From DATAVB01 sp036267955 (lineage in GTDB: Bacteria > Actinomycetota > Actinomycetes > Mycobacteriales > QHCD01), in contig DATAVB010000134.1 of assembly GCA_036267955.1 (NCBI GenBank), positions 1 to 64,000 on the forward strand: a DNA stretch of 64,000 nt, given 5' to 3'. The notes under the pieces are model-generated. The model did no database searches and was not told the origin of the DNA. It was given only the letters and a program-made list of their open reading frames with translations. The translations under genes were made by a program, and so were the position numbers. The first letter of the stretch is position 1. Every line of letters begins with the position of its first letter. This document shows positions 35,309 through 43,659 of the stretch, piece after piece.

Positions 35309-35605
35309 ATGCCGACAAGCAGCAAACCGGACGACACCGTGCCCGGGCCAGGCCGGGAAGGCCCACCGGAGGGCATGTCCGGCGATCTGCGCGCGGACCT
35401 GGCCGCCGTGCTCCCCGCGACCGTCTTCCCGGCCGACCGGGCCGAGCTGCTCGCCTACGCCATCGGCCGGCACGTCGCCGACCGGGTGCGGGACGCCCTG
35501 GACAGCCTGCCCCCGGACATGATGTTCAGGACCGTCATCGAGGTGCTCGACCGGGCCGAGGTTCCCGATCCGGTGTGCGTCGACGGGCTCGGCCCGCCGG
35601 TCTGA
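35309..35605 (+). CDS. DUF2795 domain protein
   Basis: 98 residues from ATG 35309, preceded by GGGGAGAGG. After a disordered Pro/Gly N-terminus comes one DUF2795 unit: LPATVFPADRAELLAYAIGR, then RDALDSLPPDMMFRTVIEVL. These small helical modules are frequent in actinomycetes and of unknown function. Confidence 0.65.
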   Translation: MPTSSKPDDTVPGPGREGPPEGMSGDLRADLAAVLPATVFPADRAELLAYAIGRHVADRVRDALDSLPPDMMFRTVIEVLDRAEVPDPVCVDGLGPPV

Positions 35606-35616
35606 CCAGCCGGACA

Positions 35617-35633
35617 GCCGGATCGGATCCGGC
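35617..35633. terminator. Short hairpin between converging genes
   Basis: GCCGGATC (35617-35624) and GATCCGGC (35626-35633) form a tight inverted repeat just after the DUF2795 gene and before the sulfatase stop. Confidence 0.5.
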
Positions 35634-35636
35634 GGC

Positions 35637-36992
35637 TCAGCTGCGGCTGCGGTCCATCGACCGCGGGGCCCGCTGCCCACCGGGCGGCAGAGCCGGCGCC
35701 GGAATGATCGTCGGCGCCGTCTCACCGGCCGCGACCATCCGGCGCAGCAGCCGTTCCCGCAGCGAGGCGGCGACCTCGGCGAACGACTCGCGCCCGATCA
35801 GATTGGTCAGCTCGTGCGGATCGGCCGTCAGGTCGTAGAGGGTTGCCTCGGTGTAGGTGTCCGAGCCGGGCTGGTTGCCGGGCACGCCGTCGGCAATCAC
35901 CGCGTACTTGTAGTCCCGGGTCCGGATCGCCCGGCCGACGCACGACTCACTGATCTGGACGAAGACGTCGTCCGGCCATCCGGTGTTGTCCCGGTTGACC
36001 AGCGGAATGATGGACCGACCCTGCATCCGTTCCGGAACATCGATGCCGGCCGCGTCGAGTAGCGTCGGCGGCAGGTCGATGAGGCTGACCATGTCCTGGA
36101 TCCGGCCACCGCCGTCGAATCCGGGGCCGGCGAGCACCATCGGAATGCGGATCGACGCCTCGTGTTCGGAGCGTTTGTATTCCGCGTTGCGGGTCTTGAA
36201 ATGGCACCCGTGGTCGCTGGTGAACGCGACCACGGTGTTGTCGGACAGCCCCTCGGTGCGCACCGCGTCGAGCAGCCGGCCGAAGCCCTCGTCGATCCGC
36301 TTGATCATCCCCCAGTAACCGCCGAGGCTCTGCGCGGCGTTGCCGCCCAACGCCTGCAGGTCGGCCGGCATCCACCGACCCTCGTAGCGTTCCCGGTAGC
36401 CGTCCGGGGCCGGGTAGTCGTCGCGGGCATTCTGGTGATGCGGCTCGAGAATCGAGACGAAGAGCAGGAACGGCCGCTCGTGCGGCCGGGCGAGATAGTC
36501 GATCGCGGCGTCGATGAACGCGTCCGACCGGTAGCCGGGAAGCCGGGTCGGCTGATCGTCGTTGTCGTAGAGCTTCGCGTCGTACGCGTCGGAGACGAAC
36601 TCGACCGCGTCCGCGCCCAGCCAGTAGTCGTAGCCGCCACGCAACTCCGCCGGGACAGCGGTCCGGGTGCTCGCCAGATGCCATTTCCCGATGTACGCGG
36701 TGTCATAGCCGGCGGCGGTGAAATCCTGCGCCAACGTCGGGCCGTCCCAGAGCCGAATCCCGTTGGTGTGCACGCCGTTCACGTTCGGATAACAGCCGGT
36801 CTGCAGCACCGAACGCGCCGGCCCGCACACCGGCTGACAGGTGAATGCCTTGTCCACCAGGGTGCCGCGGGCGGCCAGCCGGTCCAGGTTGGGTGTGAGA
36901 TCCAGCGGGTTCCCGTGCGAACCCATGGAGTCCCACCGCTGTTGGTCGGTGAGGAAGACGACGACGTTCGGCCGGTTACTGCTTGACGGCAC
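35637..36992 (-). CDS. Type I sulfatase (arylsulfatase family)
   Basis: 451 residues, no signal peptide. The start RPNVVVFLTDQQRWDSMG supplies the first metal Asp. The formylglycine site is CQPVCGPARSVLQTG, with Cys56 in C-x-P-x-R. The His/Lys loop is IGKWHLASTR, and the second metal site is VVAFTSDHGCHFK. It removes sulfate esters, probably from an imported sulfated sugar, since it is cytoplasmic and overlaps the last permease gene of an importer by 17 bases. Cys56 must be oxidised to formylglycine by an enzyme not encoded here. Confidence 0.92.
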   Translation of the reverse strand: MPSSSNRPNVVVFLTDQQRWDSMGSHGNPLDLTPNLDRLAARGTLVDKAFTCQPVCGPARSVLQTGCYPNVNGVHTNGIRLWDGPTLAQDFTAAGYDTAYIGKWHLASTRTAVPAELRGGYDYWLGADAVEFVSDAYDAKLYDNDDQPTRLPGYRSDAFIDAAIDYLARPHERPFLLFVSILEPHHQNARDDYPAPDGYRERYEGRWMPADLQALGGNAAQSLGGYWGMIKRIDEGFGRLLDAVRTEGLSDNTVVAFTSDHGCHFKTRNAEYKRSEHEASIRIPMVLAGPGFDGGGRIQDMVSLIDLPPTLLDAAGIDVPERMQGRSIIPLVNRDNTGWPDDVFVQISESCVGRAIRTRDYKYAVIADGVPGNQPGSDTYTEATLYDLTADPHELTNLIGRESFAEVAASLRERLLRRMVAAGETAPTIIPAPALPPGGQRAPRSMDRSRS

Positions 36993-37875
36993 CTGCGATC
37001 CCTTCGACGAAATAGCGCTGTAGGACGAGAAACAGAATCACGATCGGCGCGAGGCCGATGACCGCCGCGGCCGCCATTCCGGAATAGTCGGTGAAGTACT
37101 GGCCCTGGAACGAGTAGATGCCGACGGACAGTGTGCGCAAATTGGGCTTGTTGAGCGTCACGACCAGCGGCAGCAGGAAGTCGTTCCAGGCGTGCATGAA
37201 CTGCAGAATGACGCAGGTGGCGATGACCGGCTTGGTGAGCGGCAGGTAGATCTGGGCGAAGACACGCACGAACCCGGCGCCGTCCATGATCGCCGCCTCC
37301 TCCAACTCGCCTGGCAGCTGGCTGAAGTAGCCGGCGAAAAGCAGGATCATCATGACCTGCACTCCGCCGGATTCGGCGAGGGTGAGCCCCCACAGCGACG
37401 ACTGCAGATGCAGTTTGTTGAGCAGGTCGAGCGTCGGGATGATCGTGTATCCCTCGGGCAGGAAGATTGCGGCGGCGAGCAGGCCGGCCACGATTTTCTT
37501 GCCGCGGAAGCGATACCGGCCCAGTACGTAACCCATGAGCGCGACACTGATCACCGTGATGATGATCGAGCCGCCGGTGATCAGGCTGGTGTTGATGAAA
37601 TACCGGCCGACGTTGGCCTGATTCCAGGCCCGGACGTAATTGCCGAGTTGGACGACGTGGGTGAAGAGATTGAGCCCGCCGAAAACCTGCGCATTGGATT
37701 TCACCGAGGCGGACAGCAGCCACAGGAACGGATAGATCCAGATCAGGCAGACCGGGATCAGGATCACGGCGACCACGATCTCGCGGATCCGGTTCTTCCG
37801 CTTCGCCGGCGAGCGGCGCGCCGCCGTCGCCGGTCGGGCCACCGCAGTCGCTGTCCGTGTGTCCGTCGACGTCAT
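36976..37875 (-). CDS. Sugar ABC transporter permease (MalG-type)
   Basis: 299 residues from ATG 37875, which overlaps the upstream permease stop (ATGA). Six membrane segments. The EAA loop is GELEEAAIMDGAGFVRVFAQ and the C-terminal PIVILFLVLQRYFVEGIAGA is typical of MalG-like permeases. It works with the adjoining MalF-type permease and the Tat-type binding lipoprotein. The operon lacks an ATPase, like the first importer in this window. Confidence 0.9.
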   Translation of the reverse strand: MTSTDTRTATAVARPATAARRSPAKRKNRIREIVVAVILIPVCLIWIYPFLWLLSASVKSNAQVFGGLNLFTHVVQLGNYVRAWNQANVGRYFINTSLITGGSIIITVISVALMGYVLGRYRFRGKKIVAGLLAAAIFLPEGYTIIPTLDLLNKLHLQSSLWGLTLAESGGVQVMMILLFAGYFSQLPGELEEAAIMDGAGFVRVFAQIYLPLTKPVIATCVILQFMHAWNDFLLPLVVTLNKPNLRTLSVGIYSFQGQYFTDYSGMAAAAVIGLAPIVILFLVLQRYFVEGIAGAVKQ

Positions 37876-38819
37876 CGGGCACCCGCCAACTGAGAGCGGG
37901 CGCGGTTCGCGCGTCTGACCGCCCACAATTGCAGCATCGCGATCGCCATCACGGCCAGACCGAACAGGCAGCCCGCGGCCGACGCGTAACCCAACTGGGG
38001 CACGCCGCCGCTGTTCTCACTCGCGAAGCCGGTCTGGTAGATGAAGACCTCGATGAGCTGCGTCGAATAGAACGGGCCGCCCTGGGTCATCGACTGCACC
38101 AGCGCGAAAAGATGCAAGGTGTTGTTGGCGGTCAGGACGGTGATGATCGCCGCGAAGGGCAGCAGGATCGGCGCGCTGACGCGCCAGAACGTCTGCCAGG
38201 GGCCGGCTCCGTCGACGGCCGCCGCCTCCTGGTATTCCTTCGGTACGGTCTGCAGCGCGGCGAGCCAGTAGATCATCGAGATGCCGAAGTCCTTCCAGAT
38301 CTCAACACCCATGATCGACCACAGCGCGGTGTGCGAATTACCGAGAAAGTCCAGTGGCCCACCGGTGATGCTCAGGTGCTGCAGTGCCTGATTGACCGGG
38401 CCGTGGAACGGGCTGAGCACGAAGGTCATGACGATGCCGACGATCGCCGAGGTGGTGACGACGGGCAGGAAGAAGAACGTCCGGTAGAACTTCGACAGCT
38501 TCAGCGCCTGGTTGTTCAGCACAATCGCGATCACCAGCGAGAGACCGAGCCGGATCGGCACCGCGACCACGACGAAGAGGAATGACCGGCCGAACGCCGC
38601 CCAGAAATAGTGGTCGTGCACCAGCCGGCGGTAGTTGTCCAGGCCGACGAAGGTCTGCGCGCTGCCGAAGCCGTTCCACTGGACCAGCGAGTAGTACCAG
38701 GACATCACCATCGGATAGAAGGTGAACAGGCCGGCCAGCACGACGCCCGGAGCCACGAATCCCAGGCACCACAACTGCGTCCGGCGGCGCGGGCGACCGG
38801 TCGACAAGACGATGCTCAT
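37872..38819 (-). CDS. Sugar ABC transporter permease (MalF-type)
   Basis: 315 residues from ATG 38819, overlapping the binding-protein stop by four bases. The first helix is LWCLGFVAPGVVLAGLFTFY. The EAA loop KEYQEAAAVDGAGPWQTFWR is near residue 195 and MTQGGPFYSTQLIEVFIYQ follows, as in UgpA/MalF-like permeases. The much longer open frame that reaches 39965 is read-through antisense-free sequence of the binding-protein gene in another frame and is not part of it. Confidence 0.9.
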   Translation of the reverse strand: MSIVLSTGRPRRRTQLWCLGFVAPGVVLAGLFTFYPMVMSWYYSLVQWNGFGSAQTFVGLDNYRRLVHDHYFWAAFGRSFLFVVVAVPIRLGLSLVIAIVLNNQALKLSKFYRTFFFLPVVTTSAIVGIVMTFVLSPFHGPVNQALQHLSITGGPLDFLGNSHTALWSIMGVEIWKDFGISMIYWLAALQTVPKEYQEAAAVDGAGPWQTFWRVSAPILLPFAAIITVLTANNTLHLFALVQSMTQGGPFYSTQLIEVFIYQTGFASENSGGVPQLGYASAAGCLFGLAVMAIAMLQLWAVRRANRARSQLAGAR

Positions 38820-40375
38820 CGGGCCAACCCCTCGTAGTCGGCCGTCGTGTAGTTGTGCGCCGGGTCCCAGTTGCCGAATTTCCAGTCGTCGCGAGAGACC
38901 TTTGAACCCTTCTTCCGGGCCGCCCTGATCGCGTCGTCGAGGCTCTTCTCGTAGCTGGTCTGCAGCGACTTCATTGCCTTCGGGATGTTCTTGACCTGGC
39001 CGGTCATGATCCCCTGAATAACGGTGGCGAACGTCGGGACGACCGGCTGCTGCAACAAAAGCACGTCCGCGGTGGCCGGATTTCGGATCTGCGGGAACGG
39101 CGCCAGGCGCAACACCTGGTCGGCGTATTCGGCGGCGAGCTTGGCGTTCGGATCCATCAGCGAGGTCTGGTGGGCAGCTGTGTTGACGTCGGGCATCACC
39201 GACGGCAGGTTGCCTTTGCTGATCTCCACCATCGCCCGCTGACCGGCCTGGCTGCCCAGGTAGGAGAAGAGCTGACCGGCGACATCCTTGTTCTTGCTCT
39301 TGGCGTAGAGGAACGGCGAATTCGCGCCGACCTCCTGGTAGGCGATCAGGTGTGGCTTGCGGTTGTCGGGTATTGGCGGCAGCGAGATCGCGAACTTGTA
39401 ATCCGGATTGGTCGCCGGCCAGACGCCGATATTCGGTGTGCCACCCAGCATCATCGCGGCGACCCGCTGCGGCATCAGGGCGCGGGAATTCGCGTCGCCG
39501 AGACTCACATATCCGGGGTAGAGGCTCCCGTCGTCCCGGATCCCAAGCAACACCTCGATTGCGGCCTCGATACGCGGGTCGGTGAAGGTGTACTCCCCCG
39601 TGCGGTAGTCGATGTCGCCGGCGCGCGGCAGACCGGCCACCTCGGCCAGCGTGGTGACAATGAGACCCAGCGCCGGGCCGTTGGTCATCAGGCCGTAATA
39701 CTTGCCCCGGCCCTGTTTCGTGAGTTTCTTCGCCGCCGCACGGAAACCGTCCCAGGTCAACCGGTCGGCCTTCGGGTCGATATCCGCCCGCCGAAGGTAT
39801 TCGGGGTCGTAGAACAGCAGGTTGCCCATTCGTTTGGACGACGACAGCGGAAATCCGTAGGTCTTGCCGTCGAAGACGAAGACACCCGGCACGAACGCCG
39901 TGGACGGGAAGCTCTGCTTCCACTGCGCGAAGTTGGGGATCACGTCGTCCATCGGCGCCAGCCAACCCTCGCTGACCGCCACGCTGGTCGGCACGTCGTC
40001 GGGGACGGCGAAGACGTCCGGCGCGCTGTCATTGCGGATACCCAGCGGCACGACCTCGTCGATCCGGTCCCAGGACGTGCCGTCGTACCCGATCTTGACG
40101 TGCGAATTCTTGCGCGAGTACGCGTCGAAAACGGCCTGCTCGTACGGCGCCTTCAGGTCACCGCTGTCCATCCACCGGAAGGCGATCGATCCAGACCGCT
40201 TGAGGCTCGGCCCCGGCAGGTTGAGGGCCTTGCCGGCCTTGATCGTCCCGATACTGGGATCGGTGTTGAACGAACACGCGCTGAGCCCACCGAGCCCCAG
40301 ACCGCCCAGCAGACCGAGGAAACCTCGGCGGCCGATCGGCGCTCGCAGTTCTCCGGTCCGGCGCGCCTCTGCCAT
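38816..40375 (-). CDS. Carbohydrate ABC transporter substrate-binding lipoprotein (Tat-type signal)
   Basis: 519 residues. The signal RRGFLGLLGGLGLGGLSAC has a twin Arg and a lipobox Cys, so it is probably exported folded by Tat and then lipid-anchored. The mature part has the large family 1 binding fold (SIAFRWMDSGDLKAPYEQAV, SGTSWD-like loop, MGNLLFYDPEYLRRADIDPK, MMLGGTPNIGVWPATNPDYK). It delivers ligand to the two permeases. Association with a sulfatase suggests a sulfated oligosaccharide. A LacI-type palindrome lies 28 bases upstream. Confidence 0.88.
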   Translation of the reverse strand: MAEARRTGELRAPIGRRGFLGLLGGLGLGGLSACSFNTDPSIGTIKAGKALNLPGPSLKRSGSIAFRWMDSGDLKAPYEQAVFDAYSRKNSHVKIGYDGTSWDRIDEVVPLGIRNDSAPDVFAVPDDVPTSVAVSEGWLAPMDDVIPNFAQWKQSFPSTAFVPGVFVFDGKTYGFPLSSSKRMGNLLFYDPEYLRRADIDPKADRLTWDGFRAAAKKLTKQGRGKYYGLMTNGPALGLIVTTLAEVAGLPRAGDIDYRTGEYTFTDPRIEAAIEVLLGIRDDGSLYPGYVSLGDANSRALMPQRVAAMMLGGTPNIGVWPATNPDYKFAISLPPIPDNRKPHLIAYQEVGANSPFLYAKSKNKDVAGQLFSYLGSQAGQRAMVEISKGNLPSVMPDVNTAAHQTSLMDPNAKLAAEYADQVLRLAPFPQIRNPATADVLLLQQPVVPTFATVIQGIMTGQVKNIPKAMKSLQTSYEKSLDDAIRAARKKGSKVSRDDWKFGNWDPAHNYTTADYEGLAR

Positions 40376-40403
40376 CCCGACTCCGTTCTCGCCTGCGCTG
40401 CAG

Positions 40404-40421
40404 TGGTTACTCGATTCACCA
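40404..40421. promoter_or_regulatory. LacI-type operator candidate before the sulfatase importer operon
   Basis: TGGTTACTC-GATTCACCA is an 18-base palindrome with a central CG and 7 of 9 paired positions. It lies between the LacI gene stop and the binding-protein start, where a repressor would block the importer-sulfatase operon. Confidence 0.5.
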
Positions 40422-40477
40422 ACTGGTCGGTACGAGATGCTCGCCGGTTACGGCGGACATGTCAATATCGGGTTGGG

Positions 40478-41476
40478 TCAGCCCGAGTCGCGGGCCGTCA
40501 GCAGCCACGGCAGGTCAAGCTGCGCGCCGGCCAGCCGGCCCGGGGCGGCGAGCCGGTCGAAAAGCCGGTCGACCGGGACGATGCGGTCAGCAATTCGGGG
40601 CCCGATGGTAGTCAGGGCCGGTCGCGCGGCGCGGCCCTCGTCAATGTCGCCGGAACCGATGACGGCCACATCCTCCGGCACCCGCAGACCCAGTTCCTGA
40701 GCGGCGTAGATCGCCTGCACCGCAGTGCGATCGGATGCCGACACGATCGCATCCGGCCGCGTCCGCCCGCGCAGCAGTTCGAGCGCGGCTTCGTGCGCAG
40801 CGGTCCGATCGGTGGCGACGAACCGGATCCAGTCCGTACGTTCGGCCAGCCCGTTGCGCTGCAGGCCGGCCCGGTAGCCGGTTTCGGCCAGCTCGCCGGA
40901 ATGATGCAGGAAGAACGCGAACCGACGGCGCCCGGCCCGGGCCAGCCGGTCGACCGCCATGGCCTGAGCCGGCCAACGATGTGTGCGCACCACATCAAAG
41001 CCACGCGGCCGAGCATGGTCGTCGAAGGCCACAATGGACAGGTGGGCGGCCAGAGCGTGCAACTGGCCCGGCGTCAGGCCGTGCCCGCGCAGCAGCAACG
41101 CCGCGTCGGCCGAGCCGCCGCTGAGAAAGTTCAACGCATCGTGCACCGCGCCGTCGACGATGGGCAGGCACACGGTGGTCAGCCCGCACCGGGTGGCCGC
41201 CGGCACGAACTGGTTGACGATCTCTTCGGCGCCCGGGTTAAGCGGGGTCGGATAGACCACGCAAGCCACATCCGTACGCTGCCGGCGCAGGCTGCGCGCG
41301 GAATGGTTGATGCGGTAGCCGGTTCGGTTGACGGCCGCGAGCACCCGGTCGCGGGTCTCGTCCGACACTGGCCGGGCCCGGCCGCGCCGGCCGGACAGGA
41401 CGTACGACACGGTCGCCGTGGAAACCCGCGCCGCGGTGGCGACATCACGCTGGGTGATCCGCCGGGTCGGTGCCAT
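40478..41476 (-). CDS. LacI family transcriptional regulator
   Basis: 332 residues from ATG 41476, a few codons before the helix-turn-helix RITQRDVATAARVSTATVSYVLSG. In-frame ATGs at 41494 and 41503 are alternatives, and none has a clear ribosome site. The hinge NHSARSLRRQRTDVACVVYP leads into the effector domain, which ends VAVIGSGDIDEGRAARPALTTIG. It lies upstream of the binding protein on the same strand and is the likely repressor of the sulfatase importer operon. Confidence 0.88.
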   Translation of the reverse strand: MAPTRRITQRDVATAARVSTATVSYVLSGRRGRARPVSDETRDRVLAAVNRTGYRINHSARSLRRQRTDVACVVYPTPLNPGAEEIVNQFVPAATRCGLTTVCLPIVDGAVHDALNFLSGGSADAALLLRGHGLTPGQLHALAAHLSIVAFDDHARPRGFDVVRTHRWPAQAMAVDRLARAGRRRFAFFLHHSGELAETGYRAGLQRNGLAERTDWIRFVATDRTAAHEAALELLRGRTRPDAIVSASDRTAVQAIYAAQELGLRVPEDVAVIGSGDIDEGRAARPALTTIGPRIADRIVPVDRLFDRLAAPGRLAGAQLDLPWLLTARDSG

Positions 41477-41560
41477 AGCTGTACTGAATACCATGACCGA
41501 CATACCGCGGCCGACCGATGAACCGCGTTGTTGTCGGTGGTGGTCTGCACAATGCGCGGC

Positions 41561-42175
41561 ATGACCCGATTCACCGGCTGGCCTGAGCAGGCCTTCGATG
41601 TGTTGTTGCAATTGGACGGCGATCCGTCGGTCGCCCAGCGACAGAAATGTCGCCGGGACCGTGAGCGGCTCGTGCGGCAGCCGATGGCCGCGCTGCTCAA
41701 CGATGTCGCGGATGCCGACCCGCGGTACGACGACTTTTCCGTCTGGGGTTACGGCACCATGGTGTGGTGGTGGCAGCATCAAGGTGCGGTCGTGCGGATC
41801 GGCGGAAAGCTTGAGCTGGGGCTGCGATTCGATCTCGACGGGCTGGATGTGAGCGGCGGCTGGGCCAACGGCGCGCAGGACAAATACCGCGCCGCGGTGG
41901 CGCAGGAGTCCACCGGCCGCGAGCTCGACGCGATCCTGAAAGCCTTACAGGGCAACGGTTGCGAGCTTTCCGGCGACGTCATGAAGCGAAATCCGCGTGG
42001 CTATCCCGCCGACCATCCTCGGAGTGAGCTGTTGCGTTACCGGTCCTTCAGCGTGACCCAGCCGCTGGGGTGTGACGATTGGCTGCACACGCCGGAGGCG
42101 GTCGACCGGGTGCTGGCCTCGTTCGCCGAGTTGCGGCCACTGACGTCCTGGCTCCTCGAGCACGCGCCCGGCTGA
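41561..42175 (+). CDS. DUF2461/TIGR02453 family protein
   Basis: 204 residues from ATG 41561. FTGWPEQAFDVLLQLDGDPS, then RRDRERLVRQPMAALLNDVA, and the later MKRNPRGYPADHPRSELLRY fit the DUF2461 family (about 210 residues, function unknown, widespread). It is divergent from the LacI gene with an 84-base gap and ends before a shared terminator. Confidence 0.75.
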   Translation: MTRFTGWPEQAFDVLLQLDGDPSVAQRQKCRRDRERLVRQPMAALLNDVADADPRYDDFSVWGYGTMVWWWQHQGAVVRIGGKLELGLRFDLDGLDVSGGWANGAQDKYRAAVAQESTGRELDAILKALQGNGCELSGDVMKRNPRGYPADHPRSELLRYRSFSVTQPLGCDDWLHTPEAVDRVLASFAELRPLTSWLLEHAPG

Positions 42176-42197
42176 GCGGGTATCGAATGCCGGACGT

Positions 42198-42220
42198 CCG
42201 GGCTACCGCAGGTAGCCCGG
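42198..42220. terminator. Perfect hairpin overlapping a stop codon
   Basis: CCGGGCTACC (42198-42207) pairs perfectly with GGTAGCCCGG (42211-42220) over a three-base loop. The stem contains the stop codon of the minus-strand gene starting at 42499 and serves both converging genes. Confidence 0.75.
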
Positions 42221-42499
42221 CTCGGACGCGGCCGGCTCCGCTGCGGCGTATGCGGACGCCGAACGGGGCGCCCCGAACCAGGGCTGCAACGCCGCGATGG
42301 CGGCTCGTTCGGCAAGGATCGTCCGGTAGGTCGGCACCCGGGCATCGGCGTACTTCGCCCAGCCACTGCGCACCGCGGCCTCGATGACGTCCCGGTGCAC
42401 GGCCGTCCGGTCGGCGTATCTGCGCGCCAGCCGGTCCACGACGTCGTCCAACTGCCACCGCCCCGGCGCTGCCGCGCACATCGCTCGCTCCTCAGGCAT
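42203..42499 (-). CDS. Small three-helix-bundle dimerisation domain protein (DUF3562-like)
   Basis: 98 residues. The core WQLDDVVDRLARRYADRTAV plus IEAAVRSGWAKYADARVPTY and RTILAERAAIAAL resembles the actinobacterial three-helix-bundle dimerisation family (about 70 residues). The tail is Ala/Ser/Glu-rich. Function unknown. An in-frame ATG at codon 7 is an alternative start. Confidence 0.6.
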   Translation of the reverse strand: MPEERAMCAAAPGRWQLDDVVDRLARRYADRTAVHRDVIEAAVRSGWAKYADARVPTYRTILAERAAIAALQPWFGAPRSASAYAAAEPAASEPGYLR

Positions 42500-42685
42500 G
42501 CCGACAGCCTGAACAGGACTCGTCCCACAAGCAACCGCCAGGTAGACCTAGCGCGGTCCGGTGACAGTCGGCTACGTCACTCCCCCGAGAAATTTGTCGG
42601 CTCACTCTGTCGATCGGGCGCCCGGTCGCTCGTATAGGGGGTGAGCAGCCGGCACCGAGCCGGCACCGACAGATGGGCGGGAATC

Positions 42686-43309
42686 ATGCGCAGAATCATT
42701 GTCGCCGAACACCTGACCCTCGACGGCGTGCTGCAGTCGCCGGGCCGGGCGGAGGAGGACACCCGCGGCGGCTTCGACCACGGCGGTTGGGCGGCACCCC
42801 GGGCCGATCCGACCGGAGGCGAGAGCCTGCGCAAGGCGCTCGCTGGCGCGACGGGGTTCCTGCTCGGCCGTCGCACCTACGAGGACTTCGCCGGCTTCTG
42901 GCCGAAGCAGACGGACGGCAACCCGTTCACCAAGGCGCTGAACGACGGCCAGAAGTACGTGGCGTCGCGGACGCTCACCGAGCCGCTGCCGTGGCAGAAC
43001 TCCACCCTGCTGCCGGGTGACGCCGCGGACGCGGTGGCCGACCTCAAGGACCAGGAGGCCGGGGATCTGGCGGTCTTCGGCAGCAGTGAACTCGTTCGGT
43101 CGCTGATGCACCGCGAGCTGATCGACGAATACGTGCTGATGATCCATCCGTTGGTGCTCGGCTCAGGGCGCCGTTTGTTCACCGACGGCGTACCGTGCTC
43201 CAATCTCCGGCTCATCGACAGCGTCACGTCGCCGTCCGGCGTGGTGATCGCGACCTACCAGCCGGCCACCGCGACCTGCCGCCGCCCGACAACAGGGGGA
43301 CACCCGTGA
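42686..43309 (+). CDS. Dihydrofolate reductase-fold (RibD C-terminal) protein
   Basis: 207 residues from ATG 42686, after GGGCGGG. MRRIIVAEHLTLDGVLQSPG, GFLLGRRTYEDFAGFWPKQT, YVASRTLTEPLPWQNSTLLP, LAVFGSSELVRSLMHRELID and HPLVLGSGRRLF are the standard blocks of the stand-alone RibD-C/DHFR-like reductases. It uses NADPH on an unidentified substrate. It is first in an operon with the YciI protein (GTGA overlap) and the ECF sigma factor. Confidence 0.88.
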   Translation: MRRIIVAEHLTLDGVLQSPGRAEEDTRGGFDHGGWAAPRADPTGGESLRKALAGATGFLLGRRTYEDFAGFWPKQTDGNPFTKALNDGQKYVASRTLTEPLPWQNSTLLPGDAADAVADLKDQEAGDLAVFGSSELVRSLMHRELIDEYVLMIHPLVLGSGRRLFTDGVPCSNLRLIDSVTSPSGVVIATYQPATATCRRPTTGGHP

Positions 43310-43659
43310 ACCAGTACCTGCTCAGCGTGTACCAACCCGACGGACCCCTGCCCAAGCCGGACTTCCTGGAGCAGGTGATGCGGAATCTTGACGCCTGGAA
43401 CGCGGATCTCAAGGCCGCAGGGGCCTGGGTTTTCACCGGTGGACTGCACGGCCCGGAGAGCGCCACCGTGCTACGGCTCCGGGACGGCGGTGTCGTCGCC
43501 ACCGACGGCCCGTACCTGGAGGGCAAGGAGCACATCGGCGGCTTCACCGTCATTGCCGCGCCCGATCTGGAGGCGGCGATCGAATGGGGCCGCCGGCTGG
43601 CGGTGGCCTCGACCCTTCCGATCGAGGTGCGTCCGTTCGCCGGCGATACGGCGGGCTGA
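43306..43659 (+). CDS. YciI/DGPF-domain protein (second copy)
   Basis: 117 residues from the GTG overlapping the reductase stop. MNQYLLSVYQPDGPLPKPDF opens the protein. The DGPF-type motif reads VVATDGPYLEGKEHIGGFTV, with Tyr replacing Phe, followed by DLEAAIEWGRRLA and IEVRP. It resembles the first copy (15449-15772) in layout and in position directly before an ECF42 sigma factor. Confidence 0.88.
   Translation: MNQYLLSVYQPDGPLPKPDFLEQVMRNLDAWNADLKAAGAWVFTGGLHGPESATVLRLRDGGVVATDGPYLEGKEHIGGFTVIAAPDLEAAIEWGRRLAVASTLPIEVRPFAGDTAG

Noticed and set aside
37872..39965. A 697-residue frame joining the MalF-type permease to upstream sequence
   Set aside because: The upstream part is an out-of-frame reading of the binding-protein gene. 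The true ATG at 38819 overlaps that gene's stop.
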